Source of the DNA: Oscillospiraceae bacterium
Lineage (GTDB): Bacteria > Bacillota > Clostridia > Oscillospirales > CAG-272
NCBI GenBank assembly: GCA_015064695.1
Contig: SVRS01000021.1
Location: forward strand, 1 to 38,440
DNA: 38,440 nt
Direction of reading: 5' to 3'
Below are positions 23,477 to 31,631 of this stretch, in pieces. Below the pieces are notes generated by a model that made no database searches, had not been told where the DNA came from, and saw only the letters and a program-made list of their open reading frames with translations. Position 1 is the first letter of the stretch. Each line of letters starts with the position of its first letter. The translations under genes were made by a program, and so were the position numbers.

Positions 23477-23760
23477 TCGTAGGGGCGTTCTTTGAACGCC
23501 CGCGGGCGCACACAGTGCGCCCCTACTACGTTGTTAAGGGGACCTTTAAATATTCAGCGTGCGGAGGGAGCCGAGCAAGCTCGGTGTCGAGAATATTTTT
23601 CGTCAGCCCGCCCTGCGGGCGCTAAACAAAATTCCGCGCGCGTAGTTGACCCTACGCGAAGGTATTTTGGTGAAGCGCCCACTTCGTGGGCAAACGGAAA
23701 AGATTCCGTCGATACTTCGTGCGATGAATTTTTAGAGGTTCCCATAACACGAATTTGCAA
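23477..23760. repeat. multi-hairpin non-coding repeat island upstream of tyrS
   Basis: First part (23477-23529): outer arms GTAGGGGCG and CGCCCCTAC enclose two hairpins, GGGCGTTC-TTT-GAACGCCC and GGGCGCAC-ACAG-TGCGCCC, a cloverleaf-like unit of a type common in Clostridia genomes. Second part (23530-23745): CCGAGC-AA-GCTCGG, GCCCGC-CCT-GCGGGC, CGCGTAG..CTACGCG and GCCCAC-TTC-GTGGGC in series. An open frame crosses this stretch into tyrS but contains no start signals and is not a gene. Confidence 0.7.
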
Positions 23761-23767
23761 AAATCCC

Positions 23768-23797
23768 TTGACAAGCGGGCGGGCTTTGTGCTATAAT
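23768..23797 (+). promoter_or_regulatory. sigma-A promoter of tyrS
   Basis: TTGACA (23768-23773), 18 bases, TATAAT (23792-23797). Transcription would begin near 23804, leaving a leader of about 33 bases, too short for a T-box. Confidence 0.75.
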
Positions 23798-23836
23798 ATA
23801 ATGAATATATTTTTGCAAGCAAAGGAAACCAAAACC

Positions 23837-25060
23837 ATGACCATTTACGACGAGCTCGTTGCCCGCGGTCTGATCGCCCAGGTAACGAATGAAGATGAAA
23901 TAAAGGAAATGATCAACAACGGCAAGGCCACCTTCTACATTGGCTTTGACCCCACGGCTGACTCCCTCCACGTGGGTCACTTCATGGCGCTGTGCCTCAT
24001 GAAGCGTCTCCAAATGGCGGGTAACAAGCCTGTGGTGCTGATCGGCGGCGGTACCGCCATGATCGGTGACCCCTCGGGACGCACCGATATGCGCTCCATG
24101 ATGACCCGCGAAACCATCCAGCACAACGTGGATTGCTTCAAGGTACAGATGGAGCGGTTCATTGAGTTCGGTGAGGACAAGGCCATCATGGTCAACAACG
24201 CCGATTGGCTGCTGGATCTGAACTACGTGGACGTCCTCCGCGAGGTGGGCGCCTGCTTCTCGGTCAACAACATGCTTCGCGCCGAGTGCTACAAGCAGAG
24301 AATGGAGAAGGGTCTGTCCTTCCTGGAGTTCAACTACATGATCATGCAGTCCTATGACTTCTACTATCTGTTCCAGAAGTACGGCTGCAACATGCAGTTC
24401 GGCGGTAACGATCAGTGGTCCAATATGCTGGGCGGCACCGAGCTGATCCGCCGCAAGCTGGGCAAGGACGCTCACGCCATGACCATCACCCTCCTCCTCA
24501 ACTCCGAGGGCAAGAAGATGGGCAAGACCGCCTCGGGTGCGGTATGGCTGGATCCCAAGAAGACCACGCCTTACGATTTCTACCAGTACTGGCGCAACGT
24601 GGAGGACGCCGACGTTCTGAAGTGCATCCGTATGCTGACCTTCCTGCCCGTGGAGGAGATCGACAAGATGGACGCCTGGGAGGGCTCTCAGCTCAACGAG
24701 GCCAAGGACATTCTGGCCTACGAGCTGACCAAGCTGGTTCACGGCGAAGAGGAGGCCGACAAGGCCCGCGCGGCCGCCAAGGCTCTGTTCGGCGGCGGTG
24801 AGGGGGCAAACGTTCCCACTCTGACGCTGGCTCCCGAGGACTTCTACATGGACGGCCGCTGTGACGTGCCCACCATGCTGGTCAAGGCAGGCTTTGCCAA
24901 GTCCAAGTCCGAGGCCCGTCAGGCCATTCAGCAGGGCGGTGTGACCCTGGACGGCGACAAGATCACCGACCCCCGCACCACCTTCGCGCCCGCCGATCTC
25001 GGTGACGGCAAGATGCTCCGCAAGGGCAAGAAGAATTTCGTGAAGGTCATTGCAGGTTAA
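23837..25060 (+). CDS. tyrS: tyrosyl-tRNA synthetase
   Basis: Class I tyrosine-tRNA ligase of 407 residues, the family's usual length. The HIGH-type motif is HVGH at 45-48 within GFDPTADSLHVGH, the tyrosine-binding region includes YDFYYLFQKYG and FGGNDQW, the KMSKS loop is KMGKT at 227-231, and a C-terminal S4 RNA-binding domain (about 345-407; MLVKAGFAKSKSEARQAIQ) follows. I chose the ATG at 23837 because an earlier in-frame ATG at 23801 falls at the presumed transcription start. AAAGGA lies 10 bases upstream. KMGKT instead of KMSKS is a common variant in TyrS. It is followed by a hairpin repeat unit, not a classic terminator. Confidence 0.96.
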   Translation: MTIYDELVARGLIAQVTNEDEIKEMINNGKATFYIGFDPTADSLHVGHFMALCLMKRLQMAGNKPVVLIGGGTAMIGDPSGRTDMRSMMTRETIQHNVDCFKVQMERFIEFGEDKAIMVNNADWLLDLNYVDVLREVGACFSVNNMLRAECYKQRMEKGLSFLEFNYMIMQSYDFYYLFQKYGCNMQFGGNDQWSNMLGGTELIRRKLGKDAHAMTITLLLNSEGKKMGKTASGAVWLDPKKTTPYDFYQYWRNVEDADVLKCIRMLTFLPVEEIDKMDAWEGSQLNEAKDILAYELTKLVHGEEEADKARAAAKALFGGGEGANVPTLTLAPEDFYMDGRCDVPTMLVKAGFAKSKSEARQAIQQGGVTLDGDKITDPRTTFAPADLGDGKMLRKGKKNFVKVIAG

Positions 25061-25065
25061 GGAGA

Positions 25066-25215
25066 ACGTGCCTCCGGCGGCTTAGAACCCTTTTGAAAAA
25101 GGGTTCTAAGAACTCCTAAAACTTAAAAAAAGGATGATGGTGTAGCAAGCGGACAGCAGGATGGATAGAGCTCGTCACCGTGGGGCCCTACCCACTGGGG
25201 GAGCAGGGGAACGGG
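25066..25215 (+). repeat. 3'-end hairpin repeat, copy after tyrS
   Basis: Member of the dispersed family described in the findings. Head GTGCCTCCGGCGGCTTAG, hairpin CTTAGAACCCTTTT-GA-AAAAGGGTTCTAAG (25081-25110), then AACTCCTAAAACTT and AAAAAAAGGAT, and a tail GTCACCGTGGGGCCCTACCC around 25172-25193. It begins 6 bases past the tyrS stop. Confidence 0.7.
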
Positions 25216-25273
25216 AGCTCGTTTACACGACCGCTCCCCATAAAATCATTTCGCTAAAGGCGAAATGCTCCGC

Positions 25274-25313
25274 CATTATTCATTATTCATTATTCATTAT
25301 TCATTATTCATTA
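25274..25313. repeat. heptamer tandem repeat CATTATT
   Basis: Five full copies of CATTATT followed by CATTA, immediately before the T-box leader of pheS. Confidence 0.9.
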
Positions 25314-25315
25314 AC

Positions 25316-25620
25316 AACTACGATGAGGTTCGCCTCCGCCAAAGGACAAGCCCCACAGAGAACTACCGCCCCCTCACGGGTGGCTGAAAGCGGTACGGGC
25401 TTGCGGCGGTCGCATTTCGCCTCGGAGCTGATCGGGTGAAGTACCTGCGTTTCTGCGGGTATGGGTAGCCCTGTCCGGTCGGAACCGTTACATTCCGTCA
25501 AAGGTGTCGTTCCCTGTTCTCGAAGGGGCGGAAGCCGGGTGGTACCGCGGGTCTATCTCCCGTCCCAGTTTTTTACGGATAGGTGTATCCGTCCTTGGGA
25601 CGGGAGTATATTTTTGTTTT
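25316..25620 (+). ncRNA. T-box riboswitch (phenylalanine) upstream of pheS
   Basis: The conserved antiterminator sequence AAGCCGGGTGGTACCGCGG is at 25532-25550; its bulge TGGT (25540-25543) would pair with a tRNA 3' end having discriminator A, as tRNA-Phe has. The terminator is CTCCCGTCCCA (25557-25567) with TGGGACGGGAG (25596-25606) plus a T-rich tail. Stem I can be drawn: TGAGG/CCTCG at 25324-25328/25420-25424, CCGCC/GGCGG, CAAGCCC/GGGCTTG and a distal ACCGC/GCGGT. The 3' side of its lower loop holds TTC at 25416-25418, a Phe specifier codon. ACCGTTAC near 25485-25492 is the conserved stem III region. It should raise pheS-pheT expression when uncharged tRNA-Phe accumulates. Confidence 0.92.
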
Positions 25621-25647
25621 TTCAACATGAAAGGAAATACGATCATC

Positions 25648-26667
25648 ATGAGCATGAAAGAAAATTTGGAACAAATCAGAAGCGAGGCTTTGGCCGCCAT
25701 CGCCGCCGACGGTGCGGATCTGGAGGCGCTTCGCGTTAAGTACCTGGGTAAGAAGGGTGAGCTGACCGCGGTTCTGCGCGGGATGGGTCAGCTGACTCCC
25801 GAGGAGCGTCCCGTGGTGGGTCAGATCGCCAACGAGGTTCGTGCCGATATTGAAAACGCCATGGCCGCCCGCAAGGAAGCTTTGGCCGCCGAGGCCTTGG
25901 AGAAGCAGCTGAAGGCGGAGAAGCTGGACGTAACCATGCCCGGCACCGCCGCCAAGATGGGTCACGTGCATCCTCTGAACCTGGTTCAGCGCGACCTGGA
26001 GGACATTTTCATCGGTTTGGGCTTCTCCATCGTGGAGGGTCCCGAGGTGGAGTATGACTACTACAACTTCCAGGCTCTGAACATTCCCGAGGAGCATCCT
26101 GCGCGAGACACCCAGGACACCTTCTACATCACCGAGAACATTCTGCTCCGCACCCAGACCTCCTCGGTGCAGGCGCGGACCATGGAGATGCAGAAGCCTC
26201 CCATCCGCATCATCTCCCCCGGCCGCGTGTACCGCTCCGACGCCATGGATGCGACCCACTCCCCTCTGTTCCACCAGCTTGAGGGTCTTGTGATCGACAA
26301 GGGCATCACCATGGGCGACCTACGCGGAACCTTGGACACCTTCGCCAAGCAGGAGTTCGGCTCCGACACCCGCATCCGCTTCCGTCCCCACCACTTCCCC
26401 TTCACCGAGCCCTCGGCTGAGGTGGACATTTCCTGCTTCGCCTGCGGCGGCAAGGGCTGCCGTCTCTGCAAGAACGAGGGCTGGATTGAGATCCTGGGTG
26501 CGGGCATGGTGCATCCCCACGTTTTGGAGATGGGCGGCATTGATCCCACCGTATACAGCGGCTTTGCCTTCGGTCTGGGCGTTGAGCGTATCGCCATGCT
26601 GAAGTACCACATTGATGACATCCGCCATCTGTACGAGAACGACGTGCGCTTCCTGTCCCAGTTCTAA
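25648..26667 (+). CDS. pheS: phenylalanyl-tRNA synthetase alpha subunit
   Basis: Catalytic subunit of the (alpha-beta)2 class II phenylalanine-tRNA ligase. The 339 residues have the N-terminal coiled coil (about 1-85, tRNA binding) and the class II core: motif 2 region with [17 protein letters not shown], Phe-site [17 protein letters not shown] and [12 protein letters not shown], and motif 3 [16 protein letters not shown] near the C-terminus. Length is typical. The ATG at 25648 has AAAGGA about 12 bases upstream; an earlier ATG at 25627 overlaps the T-box terminator tail. It is controlled by the T-box leader just upstream and followed, after a repeat pair, by pheT. Confidence 0.96.
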   Translation: MSMKENLEQIRSEALAAIAADGADLEALRVKYLGKKGELTAVLRGMGQLTPEERPVVGQIANEVRADIENAMAARKEALAAEALEKQLKAEKLDVTMPGTAAKMGHVHPLNLVQRDLEDIFIGLGFSIVEGPEVEYDYYNFQALNIPEEHPARDTQDTFYITENILLRTQTSSVQARTMEMQKPPIRIISPGRVYRSDAMDATHSPLFHQLEGLVIDKGITMGDLRGTLDTFAKQEFGSDTRIRFRPHHFPFTEPSAEVDISCFACGGKGCRLCKNEGWIEILGAGMVHPHVLEMGGIDPTVYSGFAFGLGVERIAMLKYHIDDIRHLYENDVRFLSQF

Positions 26668-26685
26668 AGAGGCGGATTTGAGGCT

Positions 26686-26865
26686 CTGCCCCAAACCCCG
26701 GTCAAGAAACTTTTTGAAAAAAGTTTCTTGACAATCTTCAAAAACTCTCAAAAAATGTCTTTATACAAGATCTTTAAGATCCTTAAGATTTTTAGGATTC
26801 TTAAACCCTTTTTGCAAAAAGGGTTTAAGCGGGGTGCAGGGGTGGAGCCCCTGCAAGCATAAAAA
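26686..26865. repeat. inverted pair of hairpin repeats between pheS and pheT
   Basis: Two family members facing each other. The first, on the plus strand, has head GGCTCTGCCCC and stem GTCAAGAAACTTTTT-GA-AAAAAGTTTCTTGAC (26701-26732). The second, on the minus strand, has stem CTTAAACCCTTTTT-GC-AAAAAGGGTTTAAG (26800-26829) and the head at 26830-26858 (GCGGGGTGCAGGGG). Between them is an AT-rich run with AAGAT/CTTAAGAT repeats. Confidence 0.7.
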
Positions 26866-26897
26866 CATCTGATAAAATACAAAGAAGGTACAAAACC

Positions 26898-29315
26898 ATG
26901 AATTTATCTATGAAATGGCTGGCGGATTACGTGGACGTCAAGGACGTCGATATCCGCGACTACTGCGAGAAGCTGACCTACACCGGCTCCAAGGTGGAGG
27001 GGTACGAGGTGCTGGGCGACGATATTTCCAACGTGGTGGTAGCTCGCATCGTGAAGATGGAGCGTCACCCCGACTCCGACCATCTGTTCATCTGCCAGAT
27101 GGACTGCGGTGCCGCCGCTGACGGCATTCAGCAGATCGTCACCGGTGCGCAGAACGTCTTTGAGGGCGCCATCGTTCCCGCCGCGCTGCCTGTGGCGCAC
27201 CTGCCCGGCGACGTGGTCATCAAGGCGGGCAAGCTCCGCGGCGTGCCCTCCAACGGTATGCTCTGCTCCTTCGGTGAGCTGAACCTCACCGAGCATGACT
27301 GCCCCGGCAAGGAGGCCAACGGCATTCTGATCCTGGGCGAGGAGTACGCCGACAAGATCGGTATGGACATCCGCGAGGCTCTGGACCTGAACGACACCGT
27401 GGTGGAGTTTGAGATCACCTCCAACCGTCCCGACTGTCTGTCCATGATCGGTCTGGCCCGCGAGACCGCCGTGTCCTTCGGCCGTCCTCTGAATCTCCAC
27501 ACGCCCGAGGTCAAGGGCGTCGCTGACGGTGACAAGATCGAGAACTATCTGACCGTAGGCATTGAGGCGCCCGACCTGTGCTACCGTTACTCCGCCCGTG
27601 TGGTGAAGAACGTCAAGATCGGTCCTTCCCCTCTGTGGATGCGCCGCAGACTCCGCGCTGCAGGTGTCCGTCCCATTAACAATATTGTAGACATCACCAA
27701 CTACGTCATGCTGGAGTACGGTCAGCCCATGCACGCCTTTGACTACGCCATGCTGGACGGTGCCGCCATCCGCGTCCGCCGCGCCGCTGACGGGGAGTGC
27801 TTCAAGTCCTTGGACGATCAGGATCATGTGCTGGATTCCTCCATGCTGGTCATTGCCGACGGGCAGAAGGCCTGCGCGCTGGCAGGTGTTATGGGCGGTG
27901 CCAACAGCGAGATCAAGGACGGGACTGCTACGGTGGTCTTTGAGTCTGCCTGCTTCTTAGGCTCCTCTGTCCGCGTGACCGCCAAGAAGAACAAGATGCG
28001 TACCGAGTCCTCCGCCCGCTTTGAGAAGGAGCTGGACCCCGAGAACACCATGCCCGCTCTGCAGAGAGCCTGCGAGCTGGTGGAGATACTGGGTGCCGGC
28101 GACGTGGTGGACGGCATCATTGATTGCTATCCCACCCACAAGCCCGAGGTGCGCATTCCTCTGGAGGTGGAGCGCATGAACAAGTTCCTGGGCGTTGACC
28201 TGTCCCGCGAGTACATGATCAGCGTACTGGAGCAGCTGGAGTGCCGCATTGATGGGGACCCCGCCGAGGCGGTGATTATTCCTCCCTCCTTCCGCGGCGA
28301 CCTACTCAGCATGAACGACATTGCCGAGGAGATCATCCGTATCTACGGCTACAACGAGATCAAGGCGACCTACATGAACGCCGAGACCACCCAGGGTGGC
28401 CGCAACCCCAAGCAGGCCTTTGAGGTGGCCCTGGACCGCGCGCTGTACGGCATGGGTCTGGATCAGATTCAGACCTTCTCCTTCATCTCTCCCAAGTTCT
28501 ACGACCGCATCCGTATGCCTGCCGACAGCGCGCTCCGCAAGTCGGTGGTGATCTCCAACCCCTTGGGCGAGGACACCTCGGTGATGCGGACCACGGCTCT
28601 GCCCTCCATGCTGGAGGTTTTGGAGCGGAACAACAACTTCTCCAACGAGAGCGTCCGTCTCTTTGAGGATGCTACCGTCTACATTCCCGCCGACAAGGAG
28701 GGGGATCTGCCCGCTGAGAAGAAGGTTCTGACCCTGGGTATGTACGGCGGCGTGGATTTCTACGCCGTGAAGGGTGTGATCGAGAACATTCTGACCCTGG
28801 CCCGCATCAAGGATGCGACCTTCACGGCCTGCGATGCTGATCCTGCCTACCATCCCGGCCGTTGCGCCAAGGTTTTGGCGGCGGACGGCGCTGAGCTGGC
28901 GATCTTCGGTCAGATCCATCCCGTGGTGGCCGCCGATTACGGATTCAATCAGCCCGTATACTGCGGTTGCGTGGATTTCGAGGCTCTGTGGGCTCACGCC
29001 AACACCGTCATCGACTACAAGCCTCTGCCCAAGTTCCCTGCCACCACCCGCGACTTCTCCTTCATCTGCCCCGAGGAGATGGAGGTGGGCTCCATCATGG
29101 CGGTCATGGTCAAGGCAGGCGGCAAGCTGGTGGAGAACGTGGCTCTGTTCGACATTTACCGCGGCGAGAGCATCGGCGCAGGTAACAAATCGGTGGCTTT
29201 CCGCGTCACCCTCCGCGCCCCCGACAAGACCCTCACCGTCGAGGAGGCCGACAAGGCTTCCAAGAAGATCCTCAAGGATCTGGAGTTCAAGCTGGGGCTT
29301 AAGTTGAGAGGTTGA
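26898..29315 (+). CDS. pheT: phenylalanyl-tRNA synthetase beta subunit
   Basis: Large subunit of phenylalanine-tRNA ligase, 805 residues, normal for bacteria. Domain order: N-terminal MNLSMKWLADYVD, the tRNA-binding (EMAP-II-like) domain at about 42-155 with HPDSDHLFICQMD and LRGVPSNGMLCSFGEL, the B3/B4 editing domain (about 210-390) with RYSARVVKNVKIG and INNIVDITNYVMLEYGQPMH, B5 (about 400-475), the catalytic-like core with SFISPKFYDRIRM and SNPLGEDTSVMRT, and the C-terminal anticodon-binding FDX-ACB domain (about 710-805) starting KPLPKFPATTRDFSFI. AGAAGG lies about 9 bases before the ATG. It is presumably co-transcribed with pheS under the T-box, despite the repeats between them. Confidence 0.96.
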   Translation: MNLSMKWLADYVDVKDVDIRDYCEKLTYTGSKVEGYEVLGDDISNVVVARIVKMERHPDSDHLFICQMDCGAAADGIQQIVTGAQNVFEGAIVPAALPVAHLPGDVVIKAGKLRGVPSNGMLCSFGELNLTEHDCPGKEANGILILGEEYADKIGMDIREALDLNDTVVEFEITSNRPDCLSMIGLARETAVSFGRPLNLHTPEVKGVADGDKIENYLTVGIEAPDLCYRYSARVVKNVKIGPSPLWMRRRLRAAGVRPINNIVDITNYVMLEYGQPMHAFDYAMLDGAAIRVRRAADGECFKSLDDQDHVLDSSMLVIADGQKACALAGVMGGANSEIKDGTATVVFESACFLGSSVRVTAKKNKMRTESSARFEKELDPENTMPALQRACELVEILGAGDVVDGIIDCYPTHKPEVRIPLEVERMNKFLGVDLSREYMISVLEQLECRIDGDPAEAVIIPPSFRGDLLSMNDIAEEIIRIYGYNEIKATYMNAETTQGGRNPKQAFEVALDRALYGMGLDQIQTFSFISPKFYDRIRMPADSALRKSVVISNPLGEDTSVMRTTALPSMLEVLERNNNFSNESVRLFEDATVYIPADKEGDLPAEKKVLTLGMYGGVDFYAVKGVIENILTLARIKDATFTACDADPAYHPGRCAKVLAADGAELAIFGQIHPVVAADYGFNQPVYCGCVDFEALWAHANTVIDYKPLPKFPATTRDFSFICPEEMEVGSIMAVMVKAGGKLVENVALFDIYRGESIGAGNKSVAFRVTLRAPDKTLTVEEADKASKKILKDLEFKLGLKLRG

Positions 29316-29335
29316 TGGAGAGCGGGGAGCGCGCA

Positions 29336-29905
29336 GGGCTCTGCCCTGCACCCGGTCAAGAACCTTTTTGAAAAAAGGTTCTTGACAATCTCCCAAAACT
29401 TTAGAAAAAGGATTTTTTAGGGGTTGCAAGAGGATACCATACACCACAGAGGGCATCACCATGGGGCCCCTACCCCATTGGAATAGTAGGGAAACGAGGG
29501 GCTCTGCCCTGCACCCCACCCAAGGACCTTTTGAAAAAGTCCTTGGGAATCCCCAAAACTTTAGAAAAAGGATTTTTTAGGGGTTGCAAGAGGACACCAT
29601 ACACCACAGAGGGCATCACCATGGGGCCCCTACCCCATTGGAATAGTAAGGAAACGAGGGGCTCTGCCCTGCACCCGGTCAAGAACCTTTTTGAAAAAAG
29701 GTTCTTGACAATCTCCCAAAACTTTAGAAAAAGGATTTTTTAGGGGTTGCAAGAGGACACCATACACCACAGAGGGCATCACCATGGGGCCCCTACCCCA
29801 TTGGAATAGCAAGGAAACAAGGGGCTCTGCCCTGCACCCGGTCAAGAACCTTTTTGAAAAAAGGTTCTTGACAATCTCCTAAAACCTTGAAAAAAGGATT
29901 TTTGG
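29336..29905 (+). repeat. tandem array of about 160-bp units after pheT
   Basis: Three full units starting at 29336, 29499 and 29659 (lengths 163, 160, 163) and a partial fourth from 29822. Each has GGGCTCTGCCCTGCACCC, a hairpin, AAAACTTTAGAAAAAGGAT, TTTTTAGGGGTTGCAAGAGG, ACACCATACACCACAGAGGG and CATCACCATGGGGCCCCTAC, then CCCATTGGAATAG. Units 1, 3 and 4 have the stem GTCAAGAACC...GGTTCTTGAC (29355-29386, 29678-29709, 29841-29872); unit 2 has CCCAAGGAC...GTCCTTGGG (29519-29547) instead. Open frames that cross these units are not genes. Confidence 0.92.
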
Positions 29906-29936
29906 AACTTCCAAAACTTTAGAAAAAGGATTCACC

Positions 29937-30146
29937 ATGGAACAAGCAAAACTGGACCGTATCAACGAATTCGCCCGTCGGGTCAAGGCGGGGGAGACTC
30001 TGACCGAGGCCGAGCTGGAGGAGCGCGCCGCTCTGCGTACCGAGTATATTCGGGAGTTCCGCGCCTCCATGACGGGCATTCTGGACAACACCGTCATCGT
30101 CCGTCCCGACGGCACCCGTGAGCAAGTCAAGGACAAGAGATCGTGA
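29937..30146 (+). CDS. DUF896 family small protein (YnzC-like)
   Basis: A 69-residue protein of the DUF896/UPF0291 family. The start MEQAKLDRINEFARRVKAGE and LTEAELEERAALRTEYIREF match the family pattern of a two-helix N-terminus (MI...RINEL..K...EGLT..E..E...LR.EYL..FR); the tail DNTVIVRPDGTREQVKDK is short. In Bacillus subtilis the relative YnzC lies in an SOS-induced operon, but its role is unclear. The ATG follows AAAAGGAT by 7 bases. The stop overlaps the tsaE start (GTGA), so it is the first gene of a small operon with tsaE and tsaB; its ribosome binding site comes from the end of the repeat array. Confidence 0.88.
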   Translation: MEQAKLDRINEFARRVKAGETLTEAELEERAALRTEYIREFRASMTGILDNTVIVRPDGTREQVKDKRS

Positions 30147-30634
30147 GTACGGCTATGCAAGAATTGAACGATACTTCCCTGCCCGTGTCCCTGACCTCCC
30201 ACTCCACCGAGGAGACCGAGGCGGTGGGGGCGGCACTGGCGCGGATGATGGAGGCTGACCGAAGCATGCCGACCTTTATCGCCATGTACGGCGATCTGGG
30301 CGTGGGCAAGACCGCCTTCGTACGGGGGCTGGCTTCGGTCCTGGCACCCGGGCGGGCGGTGCGCTCCCCCACTTTTGCCCTGGTCAACGAGTACCGCGCG
30401 GCGGGCAAGCGGCCTCTGTTTCACTTTGATATGTACCGCATCGAGTCGGAGGACGATCTGTACTCCATCGGCTTCGAGGACTACCCCGACGCGGGGTACT
30501 GTGTGGCCGAGTGGTGCGAGAAGATCCCCTTCGCTCTGCCCGAGGTCTACCTGGAGGTGCGCATTGAGAAATGCCCCCCCGAGGTGGACAAGCGCACCAT
30601 TGAAATTGCCGTAAAGGAGGCGTCGCTATGCTGA
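30143..30634 (+). CDS. tsaE: tRNA threonylcarbamoyladenosine ATPase TsaE
   Basis: TsaE, the ATPase that supports the TsaB-TsaD complex in making t6A at position 37 of ANN-decoding tRNAs. The 163 residues show the Walker A loop GDLGVGKT in AMYGDLGVGKTAFVRGLA (about 49-66), SPTFALVNEY, the HFDMYRIES motif and VAEWCEKIPFALP, as in the family. The start is a GTG at 30143 overlapping the DUF896 stop, with AAGGA upstream; an ATG at 30155 is an alternative start. Its stop overlaps the tsaB start by 7 bases. The usual partner tsaD is not in the window. Confidence 0.93.
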   Translation: MSTAMQELNDTSLPVSLTSHSTEETEAVGAALARMMEADRSMPTFIAMYGDLGVGKTAFVRGLASVLAPGRAVRSPTFALVNEYRAAGKRPLFHFDMYRIESEDDLYSIGFEDYPDAGYCVAEWCEKIPFALPEVYLEVRIEKCPPEVDKRTIEIAVKEASLC

Positions 30635-31335
30635 TACTGGCTTTGGATTCCACCGCCCAGGTGGGGTCGGTGGCGCTCTGCGAGGATGAAAAGCTCATCG
30701 CGGAGTACACGATCAACACGGGTCACACCCACTCCGAGACCCTGCTCCCCATGGTGGAGTCGGTGTTGAAGATTGCGGGGTACACGGTGGACGACGTGGA
30801 TCTGTTCGTCTGCACCGCGGGACCCGGATCCTTTACGGGGGTACGCATTGGGGCGGCCACCGTCAAGGGTATGGCCTTTGGCAAGGAGAAGCCCTGCATT
30901 GGGGTATCCACGTTGGAGGCTTTGGCTTTGAACGGCGTGGCTTTGGAGGGCATTCTCTGTCCTGCCATGAACGCCCGCCGCCAGCAGGTGTACAACGCGC
31001 TGTTCGCTTGTGACGGCTTTGAGCTGACCCGTCTTTGCGAGGATCGCCCTCTGGCTATTACCGATCTGGGGGCTGAGCTGCAGGAGCAATACCCCGACAG
31101 GCCTGTGTATCTCATGGGCGACGGGGCAAAGCTGGTCTATGATGCCCTGTCCGAGACCTTGGGCGGACGATTGAGAATGCTCCCCGAGCGCTTGCTCCAT
31201 CAGAGCGGCTATAACACCGCCCTGGCGGGACTCCGCCTGTACCGACAGGGGGTTCGCACCACGGATGCTGAGCTGATGCCCGTATATCTGCGTCCCTCCC
31301 AGGCGGAGCGGATGCGGATGGAAAAGGGGATTTGA
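30628..31335 (+). CDS. tsaB: tRNA threonylcarbamoyladenosine protein TsaB
   Basis: TsaB, the non-catalytic ASKHA-fold partner of TsaD in t6A synthesis. The 235 residues start MLILALDSTAQVGSVALCED and contain NTGHTHSETLLPMVESVL and the TAGPGSFTGVRIGAATVKGM signature (about 64-83), then the family's CPAMNARRQQVYNALF. GGAGG is 7 bases before the ATG, inside tsaE. The C-terminal part (PVYLRPSQAERMRMEKG) is typical. In many bacteria rimI and tsaD follow; here the operon stops and a repeat region begins. Confidence 0.94.
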   Translation: MLILALDSTAQVGSVALCEDEKLIAEYTINTGHTHSETLLPMVESVLKIAGYTVDDVDLFVCTAGPGSFTGVRIGAATVKGMAFGKEKPCIGVSTLEALALNGVALEGILCPAMNARRQQVYNALFACDGFELTRLCEDRPLAITDLGAELQEQYPDRPVYLMGDGAKLVYDALSETLGGRLRMLPERLLHQSGYNTALAGLRLYRQGVRTTDAELMPVYLRPSQAERMRMEKGI

Positions 31336-31337
31336 GG

Positions 31338-31618
31338 GGAATTAGGAATTAGGAATTCGGAATTAGGAATGGGGAAATTTGCTCTCAAAAAGTTGCGGGG
31401 GGCGTGACAGAAAATGTAGAATGCGGAGCGCGGATTCCGTGTAGAGGAGGCGTTGCGCCTCTCACGTTTCATTTTTTCTTGCCCTGTAGCGAAAACCCCA
31501 GGACCTCCCCGCCTCCCCAAATTCCAAATTCCAAATTCCAAATTCCTAATTCCTAATTCCGAATTCCTAATTCCCCATTCCGAATTCCGAATTCCTAATT
31601 CCGAATTCCTAATTTTTG
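31338..31618. repeat. inverted heptamer arrays AATTCNN flanking a 140-bp spacer
   Basis: On the left, 31338-31379, six heptamers GGAATTA/GGAATTC-like; on the right, 31521-31618, fourteen heptamers AATTCCA, AATTCCT, AATTCCG or AATTCCC. The two arrays are inverted with respect to each other and could form a stem of about 40 bp. The spacer (31380-31520) contains the hairpin GAGGCG-TTG-CGCCTC and no gene. No promoter for the following GH95 gene was found here. Confidence 0.85.
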
Positions 31619-31631
31619 GGAGGAAACAACT

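Noticed and set aside
23492..23836. N-terminal extension of tyrS
   Set aside because: The open frame crosses hairpin repeats and the tyrS promoter; the family start is at 23837.
25072..25115. Hairpin after tyrS as an ordinary intrinsic terminator
   Set aside because: Pairing is perfect but no T tract follows; the same unit recurs elsewhere, so I list it as a repeat.
28302..29519. 405-residue open frame on the minus strand over pheT
   Set aside because: Antisense to pheT and extending into the repeat array; no start signals and no family similarity.
29470..29845. Repeated open frames of about 70 residues in the array after pheT
   Set aside because: They are translations of the tandem repeat itself, read on either strand, without ribosome binding sites.
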